Below, in pieces: positions 1 through 10,455 of a stretch of 64,000 bases of DNA (its first letter is position 1; every line of letters starts with the position of its first letter). The notes under the pieces are model-generated. The model made no database searches, was not told the origin of the DNA, and saw nothing but the letters and a program-made list of their open reading frames with translations. Made by a program: the position numbers and the translations under genes. Origin of the DNA: Typhlomys cinereus. Its lineage: Eukaryota; Chordata; Mammalia; Rodentia; Platacanthomyidae. The DNA is taken from the NCBI GenBank assembly GCA_023101885.1, contig JALPQD010000412.1, positions 876,534 through 940,533 on the forward strand, read 5' to 3'.

Positions 1-1744
1 GTCAGGATATCGGGGTACAATGGAGGGTCAGTGACTAGCCCGGGCTCAGAGCCCCTCCAGGCTCAGCATATACCCCTCACGCTCAGTGCTCAGTCGCTGA
101 GTTAACCCCCGGGGTTTCCTTATCATTACTGGTTCCTGCTGTTTGGAAGCAGAGATACAACTGAGTCACAGATTAGGACTGTGCAGAAAATAGGAAAATA
201 CGGATGAGTTCATTCACCGGAGTCCCCGCCCGGGGGAAGTGTTCCTAGCTCCACAGCCGTCAGACCGGTTTGGCCAGTTCTTGCTTGCTCTTCAAAACAC
301 AGGCCGGGATTCAAACAAAAGCAGGGACCCATGAATAGGGCGCATTCATAGGTGGTTCTGAGTCACCCTGCAGACCTACTGCGTGCCCTTGTCTAGACAT
401 TGGGCCGCAGCTGCTGTTTACTCTCCCAGCGGCCTTCTTGCCGGACCCCCTTCCCTCCCCCCGCCCCCCTCTCTCATTACAAAGCCTTATCTGACTGCAC
501 ATCACCCTGGAGACTCCCAAACAGAAAGCCAGACAGTGAGCACAGACAGCGGCTACCAAACCCCAGGGCCCGGTGCAGGGGTGGGGTGCTTTGTCAACTC
601 TGGCCATCCGGGTTTGGCACTAGGGAACTCAGCCCTACGGGGAACAGGAATTGCCATGCAATTCAAGCTGAGCGGGTAATAAAACGGCCACGGGTTTTTA
701 TGACCAGTGCCAAAGTGTAAGGAAAATCCCACAGCGGCACCTGGGGATCAGCAGGGCTGGAAGCCCTGTGATGGGGTGCAGGCCTCGCAGGTGGGTGTCC
801 TAAGCAGCCAAGCCCACACTTGGATGAAGAGCTCATCTCACGCTGAAGTCCAGAGCTCCGTTGGGCAAACCCACCGGAAAGGAGGCATCTCTAAAATATA
901 GGGGTTCCCTACCCTGACCCCAGCCCACTTAGACGACAACAGGATTGTATAGCCAAGAGAAGACACCTGGCACGGGGGTGGGCTTGAGACACTGAGCTGA
1001 CACAGGAAGGCCCGAGGTGGCTAAAGCCAGGAAAAGAGGGGAGCACGTTGGATAGCGCGCGCACGAAGCCCCAGATTCCATCCTCAGCACCACACACACT
1101 GGGCAAAAGGGGCCACATCTGTGATCCCCGGAGGACAAGCAAAAGAGATTCTTCTTCTTGCTTGGGGTCCCATTGCCCCCCAGGGATAGGTCTAAATCCC
1201 TGTTTCGCCTTCAATACCACTGCGAATGGCAAATTTTCTCCTTTTCTTCTCCACATTGTTTCCTATTAAGTGCCCTGCCGGGAGCATGAATCTGCCAACG
1301 CTGCCAAGTCTGATCTCTTACTGTCCCCGAGGCTGACTGTCCCTTGGCCTGTCCGATACCCTCCTTTCAGCTTTTTTGCCCGTTAGATGTCGATGTGTTT
1401 CAGGTCTTTCTGGAGTCTTTTGTATACTCACACGCTCTTGGGACTTTTCCCCTTGAACCTCCTCTTCCAACCTACCCTGTCTCCCCTACATTTATACTTT
1501 GGATCCCCTCTCTTGGTCCTCATGGTAAATACCTACGCAGCGTGCCTCTGAGAGATCCCGGAGAGATGAGCTGGGCAGGTTCAAACCCCGAGCCCTGGAT
1601 CGGTGCCTGAGACAGAGGTCCCCTGGCCCTGACCTCGAGGTGCAGCTGAGGGGGTCTCAGCCAGGCTTGTGAAGGATCTGTAAGAACTTTAAGATGGAAA
1701 GTCCACCATTGGACAAGACACTCCATTCAAGGCAGGACTGCTGC
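1..1744. other. Single-copy DNA, no gene recognised
   Basis: I see no repeat family, RNA gene or convincing exon in this stretch. Open frames on both strands are short, overlap each other and have no recognisable domain. Base composition is mixed and moderately GC-rich. Confidence 0.5.
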
Positions 1745-2150
1745 ATCCAGGAACTCACTGCAGTGAGACTGTCTTTACCAGACCTACATAATGACCGACA
1801 TGCCGACATGCCCCCCCATAGACTAGTGAGGAACTCAAGAGAAATAAGAACAGACAGTGGGAAACCTTGGGGACTAAAGCTGAATGAGTGAAGAGAAATG
1901 CTCCTATCAATGGGGTGGCCCAAAGAGAAGCAATTTGGTTTGCCACAGAGGCCTGAACCCCCACAAGAGTAGACAAGCCAGAGGGACCCCTGGGGTCCAT
2001 AGAAACACACAGACAGGAGTGGGGGGAATGGGAGGGACTGATGAAGGGGAGGGAGAAGAATGGGAGGGAGGGGAGGGAGGGAAGCAGGGCTAAGCACTCA
2101 ATATGCTTGTCAAACCAGAGAAATAAAATAATAATTATAAAAAGTTCCAG
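1745..2150 (+). mobile_element. LINE-1 3' end (Lx-like 3' UTR), 5'-truncated
   Basis: The segment has the layout of a rodent L1 3' untranslated region. It starts with a 'gaactcactgcagtgagactg' type block, continues into a G-rich purine tract (about 2035-2090, GGGAGGG runs), and ends in an A-rich AATAAAATAATAATTATAAAA tail near 2120-2145. No ORF2 remains. The same 3' end family is present on the minus strand at 55255-55495, where the pyrimidine-rich complement of the tract is visible. The upstream boundary is uncertain. Confidence 0.6.
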
Positions 2151-2274
2151 GGTGGGTGAGGAGGAGGATGGGTCTGAATGGTACGGGACCGTCTGCAGGA
2201 GCCGCCTTCCTCCAGGCACGAAGAAGAGGTGCCACAGCATTTCAGGGGTTGAAGAGGATCATGTTAGATTCTGA

Positions 2275-2640
2275 AGGAGGTGCGTGTGTGTGTGTGTCCT
2301 GTAGGCATGTGTGTGCACATGCATGTGCATGTGAGAAGGGGCCAATGCATGCTTGTGTCAAGACCAGAGGAGAGTGTCGAGTGTCCACTTCTGTCCCCCT
2401 CCATCTTATTCCCTTGAGAATTCCAGAGAACTCCACCGCATCCGAAACTACCAGTTTGGTTAGATTGGCTAGCTAATGTGGACTAGGAAGGAAGCACCTT
2501 GATGCGCCTGTCTCCATCCCTGGATGCTGGGGTCACGGGCAGAGGAGGCCACACCCAACTTTTATGTGCCGAGGATCCAGCTCAGGTCCTCACGCTTAGG
2601 CAAGTGCTCTTACCCACTGAACCAACCCCTTGGGCTCCTG
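2275..2640 (-). mobile_element. B3-like SINE (B2 superfamily)
   Basis: Read on the minus strand, the head is GGCTC...GGTTCAGTGGGTAAGAGCACTTGCCTAAGCGTGAGGACCTGAGCTGGATCC, a tRNA-like promoter with recognisable A and B boxes. The body and a TG/CA-rich tail follow (2280-2335 on the plus strand). It is diverged and has no clear target-site duplication. Confidence 0.6.
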
Positions 2641-3600
2641 AACATAATTCTTAGCTTTATTACTTCTGAAGGAAAGATGTACTTACTCTTAGGGACCACT
2701 GCAGCCAGCGACAAAGACCGCCCATTGCGGAGGGTCTTGCCACCCAAGAGCACGTGCCAAATCTTGCTCGTGTGCTCCACAGGCTACGGGGACCGTGAGA
2801 CCATTTTCTTGTGGTTTCTGTGTCTCACCCGGGCTGCTTCATAAAAGATCTCCGCATAATAAATAAAGCCTGGTATGTTAGAACACATGCGTGTGTCTCT
2901 CCAAAAGAACCCCTGGGGTACAGGAAAGTGTGGCTTCAGGAAACTGACTGGAGTGATTTGAGAAGGCTCATAGCTTTCAGATTTCCTGATGGCCCACAAG
3001 ATTCAAGCCCCCATAAAAGCAGAGGGGTTGACACGTTCTACAGATTTCTACAGCGGACTGGTGGTATATGCGCGTCTACGAGCAAAGTCAGTTTCATGTC
3101 TGCTCATTGCAAAAGAGGGAAAAAGGGCAACGGCTTCTGTTCCATCGATGACCTGTATCCCCGGCTTTGCCAGTGTGGACTCTGTGTGTCTATCATGAAA
3201 GTGACGCAGCTATTTTGATTTTTTTTTTCCAGTGAGGAAATAACACTTCCAGAAGGCGTGTCTGAGCTAAATGCAATAACACCTGGGAGACTTCCTCATT
3301 CGGTTCCAGCACACAGCGGGGACTCGACCAGTGCTTCCCTCCCTGGGAACCCCCGAACTTCTGAGGGCCTCAAAGGTCGACAGTTTGCTTGTGGCCATCC
3401 ATCTGGACCTCGGGCCTGCATCATGTGACTCCACAGAGCAGCCCTGAGCCACCCAGCAGCACCGCGCTGCTTCTGCCCGTGTCCCTCGCAAGCCTGGCTG
3501 GGTCCCCACTCAGCTGCACCTCGAGGTCAGGGTCAGGTGGCAAAAAGGACTCCATGTCTGGAAGGTATGCATAAGTATTAGCAAAGGAATAAATAGATGG
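2641..3600. other. Single-copy DNA, no gene recognised
   Basis: Nothing recognisable was found. A 135-codon frame on the plus strand (2811-3218) has no family resemblance and no supporting context, so I treat it as a chance frame. Confidence 0.4.
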
Positions 3601-3604
3601 ATAA

Positions 3605-3735
3605 GTGATGGAGGGATGGAAGGAGGGAAGGAGAAAGGAGATAAAGGAAAGATGGAGGGAGGGAAGAAGAGAGGGGAAGAAAGGAGAGAAGGAAGGAGGA
3701 AAGAAGGAAGCAAACGAAGAGAAGAAGGAGAAGCA
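3605..3735 (+). repeat. Purine-rich (GGAA/GAAG) simple repeat
   Basis: About 130 bp of almost pure purine on the plus strand, with irregular GGAGGGAAGG and GAAGAAGG units. It starts after a short GATGGATAAGTGATGG run. Confidence 0.85.
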
Positions 3736-3956
3736 ATCAGAGAAAAAGAAGGTGAACAAAGATGATGGTATAAAAACTGAGTTGACTCTTAGGTTTAGAT
3801 TTTTCTACACTTTCAGCATCAGCCATCAAGGGTACATCAGAATGAGGGTTATACTGATTCTCAGCCCTTCTCAGGCTGACACACACACAGACAAGATGAG
3901 TTGTAGAGTGGGGTTGGGAAGGGACTGAAATTCAGAGTCTATGTGGCATTTCTGTT

Positions 3957-4149
3957 TGGTAGTTTACTATCAAGTACGTAAGGCCCTCGGTAAACAATTA
4001 CTCTCTGAAGGGATTCTAACCTCCTCATTGTCAGGAACATATGCCTGGTATTGTAAACCTGTTTGAATAACAGTGGAAGGTGAGAAAATGGACGGAAGTG
4101 GGAATAGATGTCTTAATGCTAACTATAAATACTTGATAGTAAACTACCA
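3957..4149. mobile_element. Possible MITE-like element with 20-bp terminal inverted repeats
   Basis: The sequence TGGTAGTTTACTATCAAGTA at 3957-3976 has a perfect reverse complement at 4130-4149. The two arms enclose 153 bp with no coding potential, giving an element of 193 bp. No clean TA or 8-bp target-site duplication is evident, so the mobile-element reading is an inference from the terminal repeats alone. Confidence 0.35.
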
Positions 4150-4368
4150 TGCAAACATTTCTTATTATACCCTTAGATAAGAAAAGTTCCCGACACCCTC
4201 TTGCAATGGAAGATTTGCATCCGATCTTCACAATGGCTGACATATCCACATTCCAAGAACCATCGAGGATCTTAGGAGAAACAACCACCCTCAGAAAAAA
4301 ATTTTGGGACAGGTGCCAGATAAGAAAATTCTTAATAAAATGTTTAGTTTTTTTAAAAAAAGAGGTAG

Positions 4369-4795
4369 TGTGGTGTTGCAGTTTGCTCTGCATCTTGCCA
4401 ATAAATTCATGATCAAAGAGCTTAGGGAAACAAAGAGGACTTATTCTTTCTTACCATTGTGTGGTTACAGTTCATAGTCCAAATTGGCAGGAGAGCCTAT
4501 AGTAACACCAGGAACACAGGAAACCGGCCACACCATATCCACAGGGATTATTGAGAGAGGGGGGCAAATCCCACTCACCAGACAGCAAGATTGTCAAAGT
4601 GTGCTGAAGAAGGCCAGCTCACCGGACCAACTTCCCCCATCTTAACCCCCTGTCCAGGGGATGGTTCCACCCACTGTGGGCGGGTCCTCCCACGTCAATC
4701 AATCGCCTGCAAGCTTGCTCAGGCCTTGCCTTTACTAATTCTTCCCACATGTGCTCCGGCTGGGCGCAGCCTTCCATTGTCCTACGTATCTACTA
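4369..4795 (-). mobile_element. MaLR-like solo LTR
   Basis: The order of blocks matches rodent MaLR LTRs read backwards: a 'caataaattcatgatcaaag...gaggacttattctttcttac...ggttacagttca' block, then 'agtccaaattggcaggag', then 'ccacccactgtgggcgggtcctcccacgtcaatcaatcgcctgcaagc'. No internal retroviral sequence is attached. The same family occurs at 13676-14085. Confidence 0.5.
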
Positions 4796-5373
4796 TCACG
4801 CGGGGCTTCCATGGATCTCTCTTGGGGGAGGGGGGATTTGAGGTTGTTTTCACTACAGAGTGTCCATTCTTGGAAACGTTTTCTGTTTGCGTCTGTCTGT
4901 CTGCTCCCCTCCCCCGCACCCCAGGTGCCCAGGTTGAGTGTGGAGGGAGACAGGAGTGAAGCCAGAGGTTGTTCTTTGAACCACCTCTGACTTCATCTCT
5001 GGTCACTGTTGGCTAACTTGGGCAAGAATTCTGCCAGACAGACAAACAGCAAAAGGACCGACCCTGCAATTTGCTCAGCTCCCTGGGAAGCCCGGGTCTC
5101 TGCCCTATTCTTCGGGCACCCCTAAAGACTGCCTACTGTCTGTGCCTGGAATTGGCTAAGATCTCCAACAGAAAATATCCACCAGCAGAAAAAGTAGGAG
5201 AACAGTCTCTCTCTGTAGTGGGACTGCAGAAAACAAACGCGGTCTCCCCCAGCTCTGTGCACATGGCTTTGAGATGTTTAGCAATTCACCTTTCTTCCCT
5301 CGGCTGCGTCACTCTTGCAGTGTAATTCCCAGTTCCACAGAGCTGTCACAGCATGTTACAACTACAAGCTTCA
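4796..5373. other. Single-copy DNA, no gene recognised
   Basis: No repeat or coding signal could be supported here. Confidence 0.4.
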
Positions 5374-5712
5374 GGCTGGGGAGATGGCTCAGGGGTTAAA
5401 GCCTTTGCCTCGCAACATGAGGACCTGAGTTCAGATCTCCGGACCCTAAGTAAAAATGCCAGGTGGAAGATGGCCGTGGTCTGCATTCCAACAGACCCTG
5501 GGAAACTCCAGAGCGAAGCAACAAGGAGGTCGAACGATCCAGGATGATTCTGATTTCACATTTGGGCCTTCACAGCACACACATCGAAGGGTCCTCTTGT
5601 ACACACACTGGCTTGCTCATGTGCAGCCCCCCATATGCAAAACACACACATACACCACTCACACATGCACACACACACACACATACACACACAGAGGCAT
5701 GCAAAAAAAGAT
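5374..5712 (+). mobile_element. tRNA-derived SINE (B2/B3 superfamily, main family of this window)
   Basis: The A-box region GGCTCAGGGGTTAAAG and the B-box region GGACCTGAGTTCAGATCTCC are intact enough to identify the pol III head. The body has the CCAGGTGGAAGATGGC block and ends in CA repeats and an A-rich tail. It is moderately diverged. Confidence 0.8.
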
Positions 5713-5744
5713 ACATGCCAGAATATATATCACAGTCATTTAAC

Positions 5745-5805
5745 CTTTATTATATGATAATAAATTATATTATCATACATAATTATTTTATTATATGATA
5801 GTAAA
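5745..5805. repeat. AT-rich palindromic cluster
   Basis: A TATGATAATA arm at 5753-5762 and its reverse complement at 5768-5777 flank a 5-base spacer. The TTTATTATATGAT block recurs at about 5787. This lies directly downstream of the SINE tail. Confidence 0.6.
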
Positions 5806-6655
5806 GAGTAAATATTAAAAGTTGCCTTTGATCATGTATTTTGCCACAGCAATAAGAAAGGCTACTAACATGGAAACATTTTCCCTCAGAATTAGCACTT
5901 TGGGCCCAAGAGGTTGCACAGTCTGGGCTGAGAGAGAAGCTGAAATCCAAGGAAGCACCCGCCTCTATTTCTAGCCCAACGTGACGCGCTGGATCTATTC
6001 AAAATGGCTGCAGTGCTCCTATCTGACTACAGACGCCACTTTTCAGGAGCCTGTAAAGAGCTGACTGGCTGGGGGTGCTGGAGCTTGACTTGCTCAAAAC
6101 ATCTCTGAGTGACTTTGAAAATCAGCGCAGAGAGTTGGAAAAGAGCAGCGGGGTGACTGCTGGGTCCTCCAACAGTGTCTGGTCCCAAGAGGATGTTGGT
6201 ACAGATGCAGGAAGCACAGTAAGATGGACGGCAAGGGCTGAGGGCAAGGCTACAGGGATGAAGCATCTGTCAGTCCCCCTAGGACTAGGGTGCCAATTTC
6301 TTTCCCTCAACCAGTATTAACAGGTGTTTTAGTTCTATCCTTCATCTTCTCTCTTTTGCCTCATTTCAACTCTCCTCCCTTGAGCTGACTGGGCAGAGAC
6401 TTCCCCACATCCTCCATTCCAACTTGGTCTCACTCATGTCCTCCTCCTACACGTGTCTGCCACCCCTCCACACAGTAACTGTAAATGAGTCACTCTGGGG
6501 GTGTGTGACTTCCAGTGGCTTCTAGGAGACACAGGTTGTACGACAAATTTCACTCTGCCAGGTTGGGAAAGTCATCTCTTTGTTCACCTCACCTGCTAAG
6601 AAGGCTTGATATGTCCACCTAGCAAACTAGATCCATTATAAATATTCCCTAAGCA
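5806..6655. other. Single-copy DNA, no gene recognised
   Basis: Mixed-composition sequence with short, overlapping open frames only. I see nothing else in it. Confidence 0.4.
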
Positions 6656-6770
6656 GCCAGGTGTGGCAGTATCTATAATCATAGCACTTGACAGACCAGG
6701 GCAAGAGGATGGCAAAGTCAAAGCCAGCCTGGGTTATCTAAGTAGCTGCGTTTTCAAAAAACAAAAATAA
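6656..6770 (+). mobile_element. B1-like (7SL-derived) SINE, degenerate
   Basis: The block order matches B1: GCCAGGTGTGGCAGTATCTATAATCATAGCACTTG, then GAGGATGGCAAAGTC, then AAGCCAGCCTGGGTTATCTAAGTAGC and an A-rich tail. Internal deletions make it shorter than a full B1. Confidence 0.65.
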
Positions 6771-7007
6771 TGGCTGGAGAGATGGCTTGGGGGTTAAGAA
6801 TCTGTCTCGCAAGCAGAAGGTCCTGAGTTTGGATCCCAGGTCCCATGTAAAAAAAATACCAGGCAGAAGTGAACGGCGGCCTGCACTTCCAGCCCTGGTG
6901 GGTGGAGCCTGGGGAATCCCAGAGTGAAGCAAGAAAGAAGTAGAAGCAATTGAGGGTGATTCCCAAAGTCTCCCTTGGTCCCTCACAGGGGCACACAGTG
7001 CCCTCTG

Positions 7008-7051
<44 letters not shown>

Positions 7052-7085
7052 ACCAAGTAAATAAAATATTTTTAAAAATAAATAA
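6771..7085 (+). mobile_element. tRNA-derived SINE (main family), subfamily A
   Basis: The head TGGCTGGAGAGATGGCTTGGGGGTTAAG, the B-box GGTCCTGAGTTTGGATCCC, the CCAGGCAGAAGTGAACGGCGGCCTGCACTTCC body and the 'tcccttggtccctcacaggggcacacagtgccctctgata' 3' block are all present. A (CA)n run of about 37 bp and an ATAAATAAA tail follow. It is inserted directly next to the B1 tail. Confidence 0.9.
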
Positions 7086-8556
7086 AAAACTCCACAGTAG
7101 GTTGCACAAGTGAAAAAATTTACATGAAAGCAGAAGGGAATCTAGCAGGGAAAATGAAGGATTGTAAGAGGGAAAAGGAGGAGGATGGAATTGGGAACTA
7201 AGGAGTGGAAGTATCATAAATTCGCTATATTCATATATGCAGCATTAAAAGAGAGAAAAGCCTTACAAAATTGTAAGTAAACTGTTAAAATCGCCTTTCT
7301 GCGTTTGGTCTCTGTGTAAGATACCCTTCATTCGTCCAGGAGAGCAAACTAACACATTTTCCCAGGGCCAACTTCAAGTAACTGAAACATCACGGGGCGC
7401 CTTCAAGTTCTTCTGTAAAGCTGGAGACAGCAGTTCATACGATTGCATTTCTCACCCTGTACACATTTCCTGCCTGTACACGGGGAGCGCATGTCAAGTG
7501 CACGCGAGAAGGGGTGCCTTCTCAAAACCCCACACCGTCACAAGATACCGGAACTGTGGATCTGCCTGCACCTTAATCTTAGACTTCTCAACGCCAGAAC
7601 TGTGAGAAGTAATTTCTATTGATTGTCAGCCATGCAATCTATGGCGTTTTGTTATAGCTGAATGAAAGGCACTAGCTGAAATCACAGGTTTGGGGCCACG
7701 AGTCCCTCAGTGACTTCCTTTGCCCAATGAAGTGTGAGTCGAAGTGACAGTGTTTCTTGTCTAGTCCATCTCTTTCTCTGGTTTGTGGTCAGTGCCACTC
7801 CCAGCAAGGACACCCCCCCCCTTGTCAGGACCCCCTGAGTGAGAACAACAGGGAGCAGAGCCCTGCTGATTCAGGACATGCAACGTACAAAGAGATGGCA
7901 TGTGCCAAGTGTAACACGGAGTCCTGCGAATCCCTGAGCCCAGCAGCATCAATTGCCCAGCCCACCCAGCCCACCCTGAGGGATACAGTAGAATCAGCCA
8001 CGTTCCTTAAGAAGCACATTCGATACACGCTCAGTCAAACCTTCTGTCAAGAGAGCTGGAATCATATTTCATTTTACAGATGAATAAACAGAGGCTCCAA
8101 GGGCTGAAATCACAGCCTGACTCAGGACCTGGACCTTAGCTGCCTGCCACCTATCGTGAATGCCACCTGGAAGATTCCAGGATAATTTTCTAGTCTCTCC
8201 AGATCCCACCCTGGGCTGTATGAACATAGGCAGACCCTGACTTCTTCTCCTTCCCAATCTCACAGTGGTTTCTTTTGTCTCTGAGGAACAGGAGGCATTT
8301 CCCATGGGAGGAGGCCCAGGGGAGGGTAAAAGACCCAGGACATACATGTCTCTCAGTGCACAGGAGGCCTAGTCGAAGGTATGAAGTCATGTCTGATCAT
8401 CACATGGTCCAACTATGCCAGAAATCCCCCCGTGAAGGGGATTTTTTTCTATAGAGGAAAAAATCAAGCATAGGGAACAAGATTTTCTAGGAAATGAGAT
8501 AATGGATTACTCCCCAGATATCAAGGAGCTGATCAGGGTCCAACGCAGGCAACAAT
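7086..8556. other. Single-copy DNA, no gene recognised
   Basis: A 108-codon plus-strand frame (7757-8083) has a rather natural-looking composition but matches no family I know. It lacks a convincing splice or promoter context. Confidence 0.4.
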
Positions 8557-8880
8557 ATTAGTTCAGGCTGCTACAACAAGATACAGACTGACTTATAAAC
8601 AACAGGAATTTTTTTTCTCATAATTCAGAGGGTGGAAGTCTGAATGGGTGCTGCCCCTATAGAGGGCTTTTGTCGGGTGGTAGAGTGTTTGCCACATCTC
8701 CTTCCACAGCAGAAAGAAGAAAGCAAACAAATTCTCTATGGTCTTTCTGTTTGATACCATTCATAACAAATCCACCCTGGTGTCTTAATCACCCCCAAGA
8801 CTCTACCCCCTCACATTAGCTCCTCCAAAAGATAGAATTTCAACATATGTATCTGTCAGTTGGACCATAGCAATGACATA
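8557..8880 (-). mobile_element. MaLR/MLT-like LTR fragment
   Basis: Read backwards it follows the mammalian MaLR pattern: TTAGTTCAGGCTGCTACAACAAGATAC, then ACTTATAAACAACAGG, TCATAATTCAGAGG and later TCTACCCCCTCACATTAGCTCC...AATTTCAACATATG. Its divergence suggests an older insertion. Confidence 0.6.
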
Positions 8881-8882
8881 AG

Positions 8883-8950
8883 GAAAATACTATAGTATAA
8901 ATACTATAAATAAAATAAATACTATATTTATACTATAAATACTATAGGCT
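8883..8950. repeat. (AAATACTAT)n AT-rich near-palindromic repeat
   Basis: Several copies of AAATACTATA and its complement TATAGTATTT sit within about 65 bp, so the stretch can fold on itself. Confidence 0.7.
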
Positions 8951-9150
8951 GAATAGAGATGAAGAGAATGTGTGTTTCTCCCAATATGGCAGCTGCTGGT
9001 CTGCCCAGCATCTGCAGGTGGGAAGATAACGTGGTGCCACTTGGTGAGCACATTTTCCAGGTAAATTGGCAATATGGATATGTTATAAGTTCAGCTCTCA
9101 CATTTTTAAATTCTCAATAAATAGTTTAAAAACTTCAAGTCAATATGTGC

Positions 9151-9498
9151 CAGGGTTGGGGAGATAGTTCATTCAGGAAAACGTTACCTTGTAAATGTGA
9201 GGAAATAAGTGTGATCTCCAAAACCTGAGCAAAAATGTCGGGCAGGGGTAAGAGACAAGAAGATCTCCAGTCCTTGCTGGCCAGCCAGTGTAGACTAATT
9301 GGTAAGCTGCAAGCCAATGAGAGGCTCTGTCTTCAAATGGATGGATTCCTGACCAGAACACCTGAGGTGATCTTCTGGTCTCCTTACACCCACATGCCCA
9401 CACATGCATGTACACTCATGTGCATGCAAATACACATCACACACATACATGTGCATGAACACAGAAATATCACACACATACACATAGACACACACAAA
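9151..9498 (+). mobile_element. B3-like SINE (B2 superfamily), diverged
   Basis: The diagnostic B3 body is present: CTTGCTGGCCAGCCAGTGTAGACTAATTGGTAAGCTGCAAGCCAATGAGAGGCTCTGTCTT, followed by CACCTGAGGTGATCTTCTGGTCTCC and a CA/CATG-rich tail. The pol III head (GTTGGGGAGATAGTTCATTCAGG) is degenerate. Its tail received the tRNA-half insertion described next. Confidence 0.75.
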
Positions 9499-9570
9499 AC
9501 AAAGCTTAAATGTATGGGGCTCCAGTGGCGCAATCGGTTAGCGCGCGGTACTTATACAAAGCTTAAATGT
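9499..9570 (+). pseudogene. Retroposed 5' half (5' exon) of tRNA-Ile(UAU), tailless
   Basis: Positions 9519-9556 read GCTCCAGTGGCGCAATCGGT (first 20 bases) and continue through the D-stem and anticodon stem to ...GGTACTTATA. This matches, as I recall it, the 5' half of mammalian tRNA-Ile with anticodon UAU. The match stops one base after the anticodon, exactly where this tRNA carries its intron. There is no 3' half, no intron and no poly-A tail. ACAAAGCTTAAATGT occurs perfectly on both sides (9499-9513 and 9556-9570), which is a 15-bp target-site duplication. Five extra bases (ATGGG, 9514-9518) precede the mature tRNA 5' end and could be a short pre-tRNA leader. The copy cannot encode a working tRNA. 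The sequence and duplication are directly visible. The retroposition mechanism is inference. Confidence 0.85.
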
Positions 9571-9922
9571 GGCCTGTGTAATAGCAACCACCTTGGCAAG
9601 AGGCGGCCATCAATGTAATAATGGCATGAAAGTCAATGGGGCAACCAACAACTTTCTGATTTCAGGTCTGCTTTTCAGCAGGGATCACAAAACAAGAACA
9701 AATGAAAGGTGAGGTCTCAGGCCCTGGGTGGAAGGGGGATGGCAAGATTTAGCTTTAAAGGCACTATATCAAACTGCCTTTTAAACATCTGTCATTATAC
9801 CCATAGATTGGAGAAGTACTCAGCCCTCAAGAGGTCTCCACACCTCTCTGAGAGATTGATGAAGTTTAGTGCTTTCTTTAATGATGCCAATTTTTTCCTC
9901 AATGGGAAATAAAACCTACATG
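9571..9922. other. Single-copy DNA, no gene recognised
   Basis: No feature was recognised between the tRNA-half insertion and the next SINE fragment. Confidence 0.4.
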
Positions 9923-10000
9923 TGGGCTGGAGAGACAGCTCAGTGGTTAAAGCATTTGCAACCCAAGCAAAAAAAAAACTAGAGTTCAGACCCCCAGATC
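9923..10000 (+). mobile_element. SINE head fragment (main tRNA-derived family)
   Basis: GGGCTGGAGAGACAGCTCAGTGGTTAAAGCATTTGCAACCC is followed by a B-box remnant (AGAGTTCAGACCCCCAGATCC). The body is missing, so this is a 3'-truncated or broken copy. Confidence 0.75.
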
Positions 10001-10224
10001 CTTTCTGTTAATCAAATTCCTCAACTCTTTGCTGAAATGCCTGAGGCAAGCAACTTAAAGAAGGAAGGATAAATTTAAGCTCCAGGTTTCCATCCACAGT
10101 CCTTGGGTCTGTTGATGTTGGGGCCACGGAAAGGCAAGAGCGTGTGACAGAGATGACTGGCCTTATGCATGTAGGAAGAAAGAAGAGAGGGCACACGAGA
10201 GGCCCAGGCAAGCACAGACGCTAC

Positions 10225-10455
10225 GGGACATAACCACACCCACCGTGGCTTATTTTCTCCAACTAGGCTCCACTTCCTTCCTTGATCTCCTCCAACAATA
10301 TGATCTTATTATGAATCCGTCAATGCATTATTCTGTTGAGTAGATAGAACCTTCAGGATCTAACCACTTCCCAAAGACCCATTAGCTGTTACTCAAGTTC
10401 CTAGCATAGGAACTAGGGCAGAGGGCATTTCGTATTCAAACCATAACACCTCCCC
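10225..10455 (-). mobile_element. MaLR-like LTR fragment (5' part of the LTR, read backwards)
   Basis: The sequence ACTAGGCTCCACTTCCTTCCTTGATCTCCTCCAACAATATG, with later ACCACTTCCCAAAGACCC and ATTCAAACCATAACA, fits the end of MaLR LTRs in reverse orientation. It is degenerate. Confidence 0.45.

Noticed and set aside
9519..9556. Functional tRNA gene
   Set aside because: The 3' half, T-arm, B box and terminator are missing, so only a retrocopied half is present.
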